Positions 9,517 to 17,773 of a stretch of DNA of 64,000 nucleotides are shown here, in pieces. The notes under the pieces were generated by a model. It was not told the origin of the DNA, did not search any database, and saw only the letters and a program-made list of their open reading frames with translations. This DNA comes from Candidatus Pelagibacter sp. (GTDB lineage Bacteria > Pseudomonadota > Alphaproteobacteria > Pelagibacterales > Pelagibacteraceae): contig JAOOBT010000002.1 in the NCBI GenBank assembly GCA_028404615.1, forward strand, positions 185,857-249,856, given 5' to 3'. The stretch's first letter is position 1; every line of letters starts with the position of its first letter. The translations under genes and the position numbers were made by a program.

Positions 9517-9590
9517 TGGCTGGGGCACTAGGATTCGAACCTAGGATGGCGGTATCAAAAACCGCTGCCTTACCGCTTGGCTATGCCCCA
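9517..9590 (-). tRNA. tRNA-Gln (anticodon TTG), CCA encoded
   Basis: Read on the minus strand the 74 bases form a full cloverleaf. The acceptor arms TGGGGCA and TGCCCCA pair; the discriminator is G and CCA is encoded. The anticodon arm is GCGGT-TTTTGAT-ACCGC, giving anticodon TTG. The T arm reads CCTAG-GTTCGAATC-CTAGT-like with the usual TTCGAAT loop. It lies 36 bases after ispE and 5 bases before cca, on the same strand, so it may be released from a polycistronic transcript. Confidence 0.97.
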
Positions 9591-9626
9591 ATGTTAAGAA
9601 ACCTGATATATCATAAATTACAAAAA

Positions 9627-10466
9627 TTAAACAGTTTTCGCTAATGATAACCAAAATTTAGGATACTTATTTTTTAAATTATATAAGGCTTTTTTTGCAG
9701 TAATTTGATCTTTAAATAAACCGTAACAAACTGACCCAGAGCCTGTCATTCTTGAAAAGCTGCATCCTTTCTGATTTTTAATATCTTTTAAAAGAGGTTT
9801 AATTATAGGATATTTTTTTTCAACAATTAATTGTAAGTCATTGTCGCACTTATCAGATAAGTAATTTATGAAATTAATTCTATTCTGTATCAGTTGCTTT
9901 TTTAAAACTGTCTTCTTAGAAAACTTTCGTACTTTTGAATAAATTTCCTTTGTCGAACATCTCACTTTTGGTTGTGCTAACAAGAAATATAATTTATATT
10001 TTCGATCTAAATCAATAATTGTTCCCAAATTTTTTAAATATCCTAGTCTGTAAAAAAAAAGTCTCAAGTCAGATCCAATTTTTGTCTGTACTTTTCCAAT
10101 TAGATTATTGTTTAATTTTTTTTTGAGAAGGTGTTTTAATATAAAAGCTGCGTTGCCTGTGCCCCCTCCTAAACCTGCAAAAACAGGTATATTTTTTGTA
10201 ATAGTTACAGAATAATGATCCTCGATTAGCTTTGACTTTCTTAGGAATTTTAATAGTTTAACAATAGAATTGTTTGATTTATTTACAAATTTTGAAAAAG
10301 GTCCTTTAAAAAAAATTTTGTCTTTTTTACCTTTAATCTTACTTAGTTTAATTTTATCTTTTAAGTCTATTAAACAAAAAAAAGATTGAATATCATGCAT
10401 ATTATTTTTACGCTTAGAATTGATTGTTAAAGATAAATTTATTTTCGAGTATGAACTTAGGACCAT
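9627..10466 (-). CDS. ispE: 4-diphosphocytidyl-2-C-methyl-D-erythritol kinase
   Basis: IspE phosphorylates CDP-methylerythritol in the MEP route to isoprenoids, which also feeds ispH and the carotenoid genes at 22-27 kb. The 279-residue GHMP kinase has the N-terminal YSKINLSLTI with the catalytic Lys, the ATP-binding loop VFAGLGGGTGNAAF, and the IGSDLRLFF segment holding the catalytic Asp. The loop reads GGGTGNAA where most homologues have GGGSSDAA or GGGSSNAA, a mild variation. The C-terminus has the expected MTGSGSVCYGLF. It starts 3 bases after the TPR gene. Confidence 0.9.
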   Translation of the reverse strand: MVLSSYSKINLSLTINSKRKNNMHDIQSFFCLIDLKDKIKLSKIKGKKDKIFFKGPFSKFVNKSNNSIVKLLKFLRKSKLIEDHYSVTITKNIPVFAGLGGGTGNAAFILKHLLKKKLNNNLIGKVQTKIGSDLRLFFYRLGYLKNLGTIIDLDRKYKLYFLLAQPKVRCSTKEIYSKVRKFSKKTVLKKQLIQNRINFINYLSDKCDNDLQLIVEKKYPIIKPLLKDIKNQKGCSFSRMTGSGSVCYGLFKDQITAKKALYNLKNKYPKFWLSLAKTV

Positions 10467-10469
10467 TGA

Positions 10470-12164
10470 TTACAGGCCTTTAATAAGTTTTTCTTCTACA
10501 GCTTTCTTAAGATCTTCTTCTGTTTTCTCAAGATTTAAAACATAATTCCAATAATACCTGGCTTGTAGTTGTTTACCACTTTTCCACAATACATCTCCAT
10601 AATGATCGTTAACTATTGGATCACCAGGAAGAAGTTTGACAGCTAATTGGAGGTAATTTTTAGATTCTTCATATCTTTGAAGTTTAAATAATGCCCAGCC
10701 TAATGAGTCAGTAATATAAGGATCGTTCGATCTTAAATTATTTGCTTTTTCCAACATATCTAATGATTTTTCAATTTTAACGCCTTGCTCAATCCAGGAA
10801 TAAGCTAGATAATTAATTACATAAGCTTGTTCAGGATTTGCTTTAAGTGAATCTAATAAATCTCTCTCAGCTTTTTCCCACTGTCCAGTACGTTCATATG
10901 CAATACCCCTACCATCAGTAGACTCTGCATATAAAGGATGGTCTTCTTTTACTTTGTCAATTACTTTGGTGTAGTAAAGAATTGACTCTTCAAATTTTTC
11001 ATTATTTTTTAAAAATTCTGCATAATCAAAAATCTCGTGAATATCCTTGTAATTTAAATTATCGTAAGCATTGCTAAGAATTTCTAAAGCCTTTTCTAGA
11101 TCTTCCTCTTGAATAAAAATTTTCGCAAGTTGTTTTGATGCATGCCATTGAAATGCTTTTCCTTTTTTGCTTAAACTTTGATATGTCTCTTTAGCTTTCT
11201 TTAAATTATCAACTTGATAAAAATTTTCAGCTGTTAAAGTATCGTAAGAGTGAAAATCTTTATTGAGATATTTTGCTAAATTTAAATAAAAATTTGATAA
11301 AACATATATTGATTGTGATGATAAAGCATTAGCAGTTATATATAAAATTTCAGCAATAACATGGCTTGTGTCTTGGCAATTAAAAACTGAAATATTTTTA
11401 TTTTCGTTAATATCTATCTTATATTGATTAAGAAGTAAGTTTCTAGGATATAACTTAAGTGCAGAATTTAGAATTTCTTTTGCTTCCTTAATTTTTCCTT
11501 GAGATATTAAGTATGAGGAATAAAAATAATTATATCTTGAAAAATCAATTTTTTCATTTGAAATTAAATCATCGAAGAGATTTTTAGTGTTTGGGCTATT
11601 AAAAAAACAGTTCAAGAAAACCTTTTGTATCTTTTTTAGATTTTCAAACCTTTCGTCTAATTTTTCTAATTCAATTGAGGCTTGATTTAAATCATAGTAT
11701 ATTAAACTAGACCAATTATATAGTGAGCTTAATACGTAATTATTTATTACAAATCTTGAATTTTTTTTTTTCGCTTTAAGAAAATATTTTTGAGCTTGCT
11801 CAATGTCTGAATTTTTAAGATAATAAATGCCTATAATAAGATAACTTTCAAAGCTATCTAGTTTTTGTTTCTCTAGCTTTTTAGAATAATTATAAGCTTC
11901 TTTTAAATTTCCAGAGTTTACTAAAGAATATAAATATTTAACTGAGTAATTTGTATGACTTCTCTCTAGTCCATTTAATTTCCTAAAGAAATTGAAGGAC
12001 TCCTCATATTGATTTTCATTCAATAATAATATTCCTGAAAAATAGTCAGACATACGTTCAGCTTTGTTAAACTTATCCAAAGATTTAACAGGTGATGTGA
12101 ATAAAATTATAATGACAAAAATAATTTGTCCTATAATCTTCTTATTAAAAATTGTCTTTTTCAT
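10470..12164 (-). CDS. Exported tetratricopeptide-repeat protein
   Basis: A 564-residue protein starting at the ATG at 12164 has a signal peptide (MKKTIFNKK then a hydrophobic stretch to about residue 27). TPR-like helical repeats run through the rest; the clearest are in the last 200 residues (YAESTDGRGIAYERTGQWEKAERDLLDSL, then AYVINYLAYSWIEQG and DPYITDSLGWALFKLQRYEESKNYL). The C-terminal part resembles the TPR proteins found beside ispE in alphaproteobacteria, whose function is not established; a scaffold role at the envelope is plausible. An upstream ATG at 12197 would add 11 hydrophobic residues and overlap the divergent gene; I prefer 12164. Confidence 0.85.
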   Translation of the reverse strand: MKKTIFNKKIIGQIIFVIIILFTSPVKSLDKFNKAERMSDYFSGILLLNENQYEESFNFFRKLNGLERSHTNYSVKYLYSLVNSGNLKEAYNYSKKLEKQKLDSFESYLIIGIYYLKNSDIEQAQKYFLKAKKKNSRFVINNYVLSSLYNWSSLIYYDLNQASIELEKLDERFENLKKIQKVFLNCFFNSPNTKNLFDDLISNEKIDFSRYNYFYSSYLISQGKIKEAKEILNSALKLYPRNLLLNQYKIDINENKNISVFNCQDTSHVIAEILYITANALSSQSIYVLSNFYLNLAKYLNKDFHSYDTLTAENFYQVDNLKKAKETYQSLSKKGKAFQWHASKQLAKIFIQEEDLEKALEILSNAYDNLNYKDIHEIFDYAEFLKNNEKFEESILYYTKVIDKVKEDHPLYAESTDGRGIAYERTGQWEKAERDLLDSLKANPEQAYVINYLAYSWIEQGVKIEKSLDMLEKANNLRSNDPYITDSLGWALFKLQRYEESKNYLQLAVKLLPGDPIVNDHYGDVLWKSGKQLQARYYWNYVLNLEKTEEDLKKAVEEKLIKGL

Positions 12165-12169
12165 AAAGA

Positions 12170-12859
12170 ATGGTAAAAAAAAATAACATAAATCCAATTA
12201 AATTACTTCAATACTATAAACTTATTAATCATAATTTAATTTACAATAACAAGGCAATCAATAGATATAAAAACGTCAGTTTTGAAATTTCTGCTGATAA
12301 AATTGATAACTTAGAAAGACTAAAAAAGTCAATTCAAAGCATCAAGAACTGCAGCCTTAAAGAAAATGCAAAAAACTTGGTGTTTAGTGATGGCAATCCA
12401 AAATCTAAAATAATGCTAATTGGTGAAGCACCTGGGGCTAATGAGGATGAAGAGGCTTTGCCTTTTGTAGGTCGAGCTGGAGCTTTACTTGATAAAATGC
12501 TTTCAGCAATTAATTTAGACAGAAAAAAAGTTTATATATCTAACATAGTAAATTATCGACCTCCCGATAATAGAAGGCCTACAGATGAAGAAATAAAGAG
12601 ATATTTGCCCTTCATAACTAAACATATAGAAATTATTAATCCAAAAATTATAGTGTTACTTGGAAGTACTGCCATGAATGCGTTAATTGGAAAAGGAGTT
12701 GTTATATCCAAAATGAGAGGTAAGTGGATTGAAAAAAAATTTGGTAATTGCAAGGCATCAGTTATTATCACATTTCATCCTGCTTTTTTAATGAGACAAC
12801 CAGCGCAGAAAAAAATGGCTTGGATTGACTTAAAAATGATAAGAGATAGGAAAATTTAA
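12170..12859 (+). CDS. Uracil-DNA glycosylase family protein (family 4-like)
   Basis: The family removes uracil from DNA. Seen are the catalytic-loop motif GEAPGANEDEE (family 4 GE-A-PG), PFVGRAGALLDKML, NIVNYRPPDNRRP and the C-terminal FHPAFLMR, the equivalent of the HPS/HPA motif. Family 4 enzymes usually bind a [4Fe-4S] cluster through four Cys; here only one N-terminal Cys (KNCSLKE) remains in the first pair, and the KCRPP and CRPY-type Cys are replaced by Tyr (NYRPP, RYLPF). The cluster is therefore probably lost. The 229-residue frame opens 5 bases from the divergent TPR gene start; the first 60 residues are weakly conserved, so a later start is possible. Confidence 0.8.
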   Translation: MVKKNNINPIKLLQYYKLINHNLIYNNKAINRYKNVSFEISADKIDNLERLKKSIQSIKNCSLKENAKNLVFSDGNPKSKIMLIGEAPGANEDEEALPFVGRAGALLDKMLSAINLDRKKVYISNIVNYRPPDNRRPTDEEIKRYLPFITKHIEIINPKIIVLLGSTAMNALIGKGVVISKMRGKWIEKKFGNCKASVIITFHPAFLMRQPAQKKMAWIDLKMIRDRKI

Positions 12860-12864
12860 TTAAA

Positions 12865-13437
12865 TTGAAAAAAAAAATTATTATCGCAGGAATTGATGAA
12901 GTTGGTAGAGGATGTTTAGCTGGTCCAGTGGTTTCAGCAGCTGTCATACTAAAAGAAGGTGTAAATCTTGAGATTCTTGAAGACTCTAAAAAAATAAGTT
13001 TTAAAAAAAGATTAAAAATCTCAGAGCATATTAAATCTCATTCACATTATGCTGTTGGTCTGGCGTCCGTAAAGGAAATTTTAGATTTAAATATTTTACA
13101 AGCATCATTGCTGTCGATGAAAAGAGCTTTAAATCAGCTAACTATAAAACCAGATTTGACACTGATAGATGGAAATTTTGCTCCAAGTGGTTTAAAAAAT
13201 TATAAAACTATAATTAATGGAGATGAAAAAATAAAAGTTATTAGTGCAGCTTCTATTATTGCAAAAGTTTTTAGAGACAAACTTATGATCAAGCTTGCAG
13301 AGAAATTTTCTAACTATGCTTGGGAAAGAAACTTTGGTTATGGAACAAAGGCTCATTTAGAGGGTTTAAAAAAATTTGGTATTACCTCTCATCACAGAAA
13401 AGGTTTTAAGCCTGTACACAAGATATTGTCTAACTAA
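12865..13437 (+). CDS. rnhB: Ribonuclease HII
   Basis: RNase HII cuts RNA in RNA-DNA hybrids and single ribonucleotides in DNA. The metal-binding motif IAGIDEVGRGCLAGPV sits at the start (Asp-Glu pair), followed by LIDGN with the third Asp, and SAASIIAKVFRD. The last part YGTKAHLEGLKKFGITSHHRKGF is typical. The start codon is TTG at 12865; no ATG or GTG precedes the conserved motif in frame. It follows the UDG-family gene by 5 bases. A second RNase H (rnhA) is at 28767-29189. Confidence 0.95.
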   Translation: MKKKIIIAGIDEVGRGCLAGPVVSAAVILKEGVNLEILEDSKKISFKKRLKISEHIKSHSHYAVGLASVKEILDLNILQASLLSMKRALNQLTIKPDLTLIDGNFAPSGLKNYKTIINGDEKIKVISAASIIAKVFRDKLMIKLAEKFSNYAWERNFGYGTKAHLEGLKKFGITSHHRKGFKPVHKILSN

Positions 13438-13509
13438 GAATCTCAAACACAAGAGTAATCATTTTTTAATTAAAAAGGTTTGACCCTGGATTCAATTTAG
13501 AGTTGAATC
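13438..13509 (+). promoter_or_regulatory. Cluster of GANTC sites in front of ccrM
   Basis: Three GANTC pentamers, the target of CcrM methyltransferases, occur in 72 bases just before the gene: GAATC at 13438-13442, GATTC at 13489-13493 and GAATC at 13505-13509. In Caulobacter the ccrM promoter carries GANTC sites and responds to methylation state, so autoregulation is plausible. A TTGACC box at 13480-13485 is a candidate -35 element. At this base composition about one site per 360 bases is expected by chance. Confidence 0.45.
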
Positions 13510-14588
13510 TAGAAATGCTAAAATTTTCAGACCAAATTGTTAATGGAGATTGTTTGCAGGAAATGAAAAAAATTCCTGATAAGTCATTTGATTTAATTTT
13601 TGCTGACCCTCCTTACAATTTGCAAATTGGTGAGAAATTAACGCGACCCGATGCAAGCAAAGTGAAAGGTGTAAATGACAAATGGGATCAATTTAATAGT
13701 TTCAGGCATTACGATGAATTCTGCATTGCTTGGCTTAATGAGTGTAAAAGAATTCTAAAAGATAATGGAAGTATTTGGGTAATAGGATCTTATCATAATA
13801 TTTTTCGTCTAGGTTACCACTTGCAAAATTTAGATTACTGGCTGCTTAATGATGTCATCTGGAGAAAGAATAATCCTATGCCAAATTTTAGAGGAACCCG
13901 ATTTACTAATGCACATGAAACTCTAATCTGGGCTTCAAAGAATAAGAAATCAAAATATACATTTAATTACCAATCGTTAAAATGCTTAAATGACGACTTA
14001 CAGATGAGGTCAGACTGGACATTGCCTATTTGCAACGGAAAAGAAAGGCTAAAGAAAAATGGAAAAAAAATTCATTCTACTCAAAAACCAGAAGCTCTTT
14101 TACATAGAATTATTTTAGCTACCACAAACAAAGGTGATACCATCTTTGATCCTTTTTTAGGAACTGGGACGACAGCAGTGGTTGCTAAAAAATTGGGTAG
14201 AAAATATTTCGGCATAGAAAGAGATAAAAAATATTTTAAAGCTGCTGGTGAACGATTAAAAAAAACGAAGGTAATTGAGGATGAATATTTAGACACAATT
14301 GAAAACAATAAATCAAAACCAAGAATTCCTTTTGGTTCTCTTGTGGAACTAGGAATATTAAAGCCTGGTACTACCCTATTTGATCCGAAGAAGAAGATTA
14401 ATGCAAAAATTATGGCTGACGGTAGTATTAAATATAAAGCGTCAGAAGGCTCTATTCATAAAGTAGCAGCAACAATTATGGGAGCTGAAAGCTATAATGG
14501 TTGGACTTATTGGCATTGTAATATTAATGGATCCACTGTTGTAATTGATAGTTTAAGACAGAAATTTATCACTGAAACTAAAGCCTAA
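13503..14588 (+). CDS. ccrM: Cell-cycle DNA adenine methyltransferase, GANTC-specific (CcrM)
   Basis: CcrM methylates adenine in GANTC and times cell-cycle genes in alphaproteobacteria. The beta-class order is seen: catalytic DPPYNLQIG near residue 34, then the target recognition region, then the SAM-binding DPFLGTGTTAVVAKKLGR near residue 217-235. A C-terminal domain of about 80 residues (PFGSLVELGILKPGTTLFDP and YNGWTYWH) distinguishes CcrM from restriction-linked relatives. The TTG at 13503 gives 361 residues; the ATG at 13515 would start four codons later and is as likely. No restriction gene is nearby. The stop overlaps the convergent monooxygenase gene by 4 bases. Confidence 0.93.
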   Translation: MNLEMLKFSDQIVNGDCLQEMKKIPDKSFDLIFADPPYNLQIGEKLTRPDASKVKGVNDKWDQFNSFRHYDEFCIAWLNECKRILKDNGSIWVIGSYHNIFRLGYHLQNLDYWLLNDVIWRKNNPMPNFRGTRFTNAHETLIWASKNKKSKYTFNYQSLKCLNDDLQMRSDWTLPICNGKERLKKNGKKIHSTQKPEALLHRIILATTNKGDTIFDPFLGTGTTAVVAKKLGRKYFGIERDKKYFKAAGERLKKTKVIEDEYLDTIENNKSKPRIPFGSLVELGILKPGTTLFDPKKKINAKIMADGSIKYKASEGSIHKVAATIMGAESYNGWTYWHCNINGSTVVIDSLRQKFITETKA

Positions 14589-15718
14589 TTTTTATAAACT
14601 TTACCTAAGTATCTTTTTACAAAAAATCTACGTTTTACTAAGAACTTCAAAAATAGATTTCTTATATTTTGCATAACTTTGCTTGAAAAATGAAATGCAA
14701 AAAAATTAAAATTTGATCTACTTCTTATGATTTGTGCTCTTTTGGATCTATTTTCAAAATAATTATTTTCTTTATCAAGCCTATCTTTTGTCAATAAATT
14801 AAATATTTCAAAAGCACTTTCTATAGACTGCCCCGCACCTTGTGCAAGGGTTGGTAAAAATCCATTAAAAGCATCTCCAATATAAAATACTTTTTTATTA
14901 GAGGAAGGTTGTATTTTTGGAGTAAAATACAGAGGCCATGTTTTAATTTCATTATCAAAAATATTTTTGAAATTAGGGTTTTGTTTTAAAACTAAATTTT
15001 GAATTAATTGTTTAGTGCTATCAGGATCATACTTTTTACATCTCATTATACAAACTAAGTTTAATTCTTTTTTCTGATTAATAGGGTAAATGACAATATG
15101 ACAGTTGCCGCCAAGAATTAAATTTATGTTGTCCTCGCTAATGTTAAGGTCATATTTTGATTTTATTATTATTCTTGCTGCTATCGCTTTTTTAAATTTC
15201 GGCTCTATTTTTTTCTTCTCAAAGAAAGATCTTGTACTTGAAAAAATTCCATCAGCGGCAATTACAAAATCAACAAGATCATTAGTATTATCTTCGAATT
15301 TAATCAGAATTTTATCTTTTAACTCAGAAACTTCTTTAATTTTTTTTCCAAATCTTAAATGTTGTGTGTAAATATTTTCTTTTAAAAATTCAATTAAAGT
15401 TGATCTTTGCAAAGTTGTATATTTTGCTTCTACATTATTAAACTTAGATAAATTCAAATCACATATTTTTTCATTATTTAAACTGTAGAAAACTAAAGTA
15501 TTCGGATTAAATATTTTTTCTTTTTCAATTTTATTAAAGTTAATTTGATTTAAAATTTTGACACTATTGGTTGCCAGTTGAATACCATAACCTTCTTCGA
15601 GCGATAAGCTCTCCTCCTTTTCATAAACCATGAATTCATGCTCTGTGAACTTTTTTATAAAGTTAGCAAGTGTTAAACCTGCTATCCCAGCTCCAATAAT
15701 TGCAATTTTTTTTTTCAT
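14585..15718 (-). CDS. FAD-dependent monooxygenase (UbiH/salicylate-hydroxylase-like)
   Basis: The 377-residue protein belongs to the group A flavin monooxygenases. It shows the N-terminal dinucleotide fold AIIGAGIAGLTLANFIKK, the middle VIAADGIFSSTR (DG motif) and the C-terminal YIGDAFNGFLPTLAQGAGQSIESA (GD motif binding FAD ribityl). The C-terminus has a basic amphipathic stretch. The family includes ubiquinone hydroxylases and aromatic hydroxylases; the substrate cannot be decided from this sequence. It starts in the base where mutY ends (15718), so both genes are probably one message. Confidence 0.85.
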   Translation of the reverse strand: MKKKIAIIGAGIAGLTLANFIKKFTEHEFMVYEKEESLSLEEGYGIQLATNSVKILNQINFNKIEKEKIFNPNTLVFYSLNNEKICDLNLSKFNNVEAKYTTLQRSTLIEFLKENIYTQHLRFGKKIKEVSELKDKILIKFEDNTNDLVDFVIAADGIFSSTRSFFEKKKIEPKFKKAIAARIIIKSKYDLNISEDNINLILGGNCHIVIYPINQKKELNLVCIMRCKKYDPDSTKQLIQNLVLKQNPNFKNIFDNEIKTWPLYFTPKIQPSSNKKVFYIGDAFNGFLPTLAQGAGQSIESAFEIFNLLTKDRLDKENNYFENRSKRAQIIRSRSNFNFFAFHFSSKVMQNIRNLFLKFLVKRRFFVKRYLGKVYKN

Positions 15719-16719
15719 TAAAATAAAGTAGATACTTGATTGAAAATTTTTCTTGTAAAACTTGGTATGAACTCTTTGTTGCTTTTAATAGAATGCCAGT
15801 AATAAGATTGAGGAATTTTATTAGAAAACTTATAATAGAGATTTATATTTAATTTTAAATTTGAAATTGAATTTTTATAGTTTTTTAGAAATATCCAGTT
15901 ATTTTGATTTGAATTGTTTTTCATTTTTTTTATTGGCGGAAGACAAAAATTTTTTAAAAAACTTACTTCGTTCTTTTTAGTTAAAGCAATTTGTCTTTTT
16001 TTATTAATGTAACAAAAAATATCATAGTTAATTGTTTTGACTTTTTTTTCATTTATAGTCTTAGTCTTCTTAGAAGATTTTAAATGTTTACAACTTGTTT
16101 TCAAACAGCAATGACTACATTTTGGGTCTTTTGGTTTGCATATTAAAGCTCCGAATTCCATTAATGCTTCAATAAAATCTGAATTTCTATTTGTAATAAA
16201 AAGGCTATTTCTATTAAGAGAAATTAATTTTTTAAAATCAATTTTTGTCTCTTTTTTATTTAAATACCTTGCGAATACTCTTTTAACATTCCCATCTACC
16301 GCTAAAGTCGGTTGATTGTGTATAAAACCCAGTAAAGCATTTGCAGTGTAATCACCAACTCCTGGAAGTTTTTTTACCTCCTCAAAATTTTTTGGAAGTT
16401 CAGAGTCATATTTTTTTACCAATAATTTTACTGATGCTAATAGGTTCCTTGCTCTTCTATAGTAACCCAATCCTTCCCATAATTTAAGAATTTGATTTTC
16501 ATTTATTTTTGCCAAGGACTCAAGTGACTTATATTTTTTAGTAAACTTTTTAAAGTAGGGAATTACTGTTTTTACCTGTGTTTGTTGCAACATAAATTCA
16601 CTCAAAACTCTGTAATAAAGCTTTTTAGGCGACTTTTTGCTAACACGCCAAGGTAAATCTCTTTTGCTATTATCATACCAAGCTAGAATTTTTTTTGATA
16701 ATGTTGGGCTCAAATGCAT
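15718..16719 (-). CDS. mutY: A/G-specific adenine DNA glycosylase
   Basis: MutY removes adenine mispaired with 8-oxoguanine. Motifs in order are WRVSKKSPKKLYYRVLSEFMLQQTQV, the helix-hairpin-helix LPGVGDYTANALLGF with catalytic Asp in AVDGNVKRV, and the [4Fe-4S] ligands C-X6-C-X2-C-X5-C (CKPKDPKCSHCCLKTSC). The NUDIX-like C-terminal domain that reads the 8-oxoguanine is short and weakly conserved. I chose the ATG at 16719, which begins MHLSPTLSKKILAWYD; an upstream ATG at 16755 would add a hydrophobic leader lying in the neighbouring gene. The start codon overlaps that of the divergent dciA-like gene in one palindromic ATGCAT. Confidence 0.93.
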   Translation of the reverse strand: MHLSPTLSKKILAWYDNSKRDLPWRVSKKSPKKLYYRVLSEFMLQQTQVKTVIPYFKKFTKKYKSLESLAKINENQILKLWEGLGYYRRARNLLASVKLLVKKYDSELPKNFEEVKKLPGVGDYTANALLGFIHNQPTLAVDGNVKRVFARYLNKKETKIDFKKLISLNRNSLFITNRNSDFIEALMEFGALICKPKDPKCSHCCLKTSCKHLKSSKKTKTINEKKVKTINYDIFCYINKKRQIALTKKNEVSFLKNFCLPPIKKMKNNSNQNNWIFLKNYKNSISNLKLNINLYYKFSNKIPQSYYWHSIKSNKEFIPSFTRKIFNQVSTLF

Positions 16720-17199
16720 AATAAGAATAATAATAAAACTCAGACTTTCATACAAGGACTAAGACCCTTTTCAAGTTCTATTCCTAAAACATTAAAAAAA
16801 CACCTCAGAAAAGGTGGTTATAATTATTCTAATATTGTAGATAACTGGACAAAGATAGTGAGTAAAAAAATTTCTGACTCTTGTTATCCTCATAACATTA
16901 AAATGGGAAAAGAGATGAAAAATGGCATTTTAGTTTTAAATGTAATTCACGGTAAAGAGATGGAGGTAGAATATAATAAAAAAGAAATAATTGACAAAAT
17001 AAACAGCTTTTTTGGCTACAATTGTATTGATCAGGTTAAGTTAAAAATAGTGCAAGAAAAAATAGAATTAAATAAAACAGTTTTTCCAAAATTAAAAGAT
17101 TTTTCTAGAATTGAAGAGAAAATGAATAAGATAAATAATAGTGAGCTAAAAAGTTCACTAAATAATTTTTTAAAAGCATTTAATGACAGAAATAAGTAA
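16714..17199 (+). CDS. DUF721 (DciA-like) protein
   Basis: The first about 100 residues match DUF721: PFSSSIPKTLKKHLRKGGYNYSNIVDNWTKIV, a basic start followed by the W-x-x-I/V segment. DUF721 proteins include DciA, the replicative-helicase loader widespread in bacteria without DnaC; whether this short member does so is inference. The C-terminal 50 residues are charged and weakly conserved. The stop is overlapped by the dsbA-like gene (17183). Position next to mutY and dsbA is the usual alphaproteobacterial neighbourhood (mutY-DUF721-DsbA-smc). Confidence 0.75.
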   Translation: MHNKNNNKTQTFIQGLRPFSSSIPKTLKKHLRKGGYNYSNIVDNWTKIVSKKISDSCYPHNIKMGKEMKNGILVLNVIHGKEMEVEYNKKEIIDKINSFFGYNCIDQVKLKIVQEKIELNKTVFPKLKDFSRIEEKMNKINNSELKSSLNNFLKAFNDRNK

Positions 17200-17773
17200 A
17201 TTTATAAAAACAACCCTGTTAATTTTTCTAATTTCAACCTCTTATTTAGAGAGTAAAATCTTAAGCATTGGAAGTGCTAATGCTAAAGTAACAGTTAAAG
17301 TTTTTTCATCGTTAACATGTCCCCATTGTGCAACTTTCCATAATTCTATTTTTAATAAACTAAAAGAAGATTATATTGATAAAGGTCTTGTAAAATTTGA
17401 ACATCACGCTTTCCCATTGGACTTGGCCGCCCTAAATGCAGAAATAGTTGTAAGATGTACAGCTAATAATGATGAGAAATTTAAATTATTGGAAGAAATT
17501 TATAAAAAACAATCATCTTGGGCTGTTGGGTCTGATATAAATAAAATTAACACTTTAATAAAAAAAGTAGGATCGAATTTTAATTTATCAGAGGATAAAA
17601 TGGATGCGTGCTTAAAAGATACTAATGTTCAAGATATTATTCTCAATGAGAGAATTGAAGCTCAAAAGAGATATAAAATTGACTCCACCCCTACAATATT
17701 TGTCAATGAAAAAAAATACTTAGGTAAAGTAGATTATAAAAACTTTAAAAAAATAATAGATAAAAATTTATAG
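17183..17773 (+). CDS. Periplasmic DsbA-family thiol oxidoreductase
   Basis: A signal peptide (residues about 1-24, TLLIFLISTSYLES) leads into a thioredoxin fold with an inserted helical domain. The active site reads SSLTCPHCATFHN (Cys46 and Cys49), with the cis-Pro in STPTIFVN near residue 170. The CPHC dipeptide is that of DsbA and DsbG-like oxidants. The protein most likely makes disulfides in exported proteins such as cytochrome c1 partners. It overlaps the DUF721 gene by 17 bases and abuts smc directly. Confidence 0.9.
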   Translation: MTEISKFIKTTLLIFLISTSYLESKILSIGSANAKVTVKVFSSLTCPHCATFHNSIFNKLKEDYIDKGLVKFEHHAFPLDLAALNAEIVVRCTANNDEKFKLLEEIYKKQSSWAVGSDINKINTLIKKVGSNFNLSEDKMDACLKDTNVQDIILNERIEAQKRYKIDSTPTIFVNEKKYLGKVDYKNFKKIIDKNL

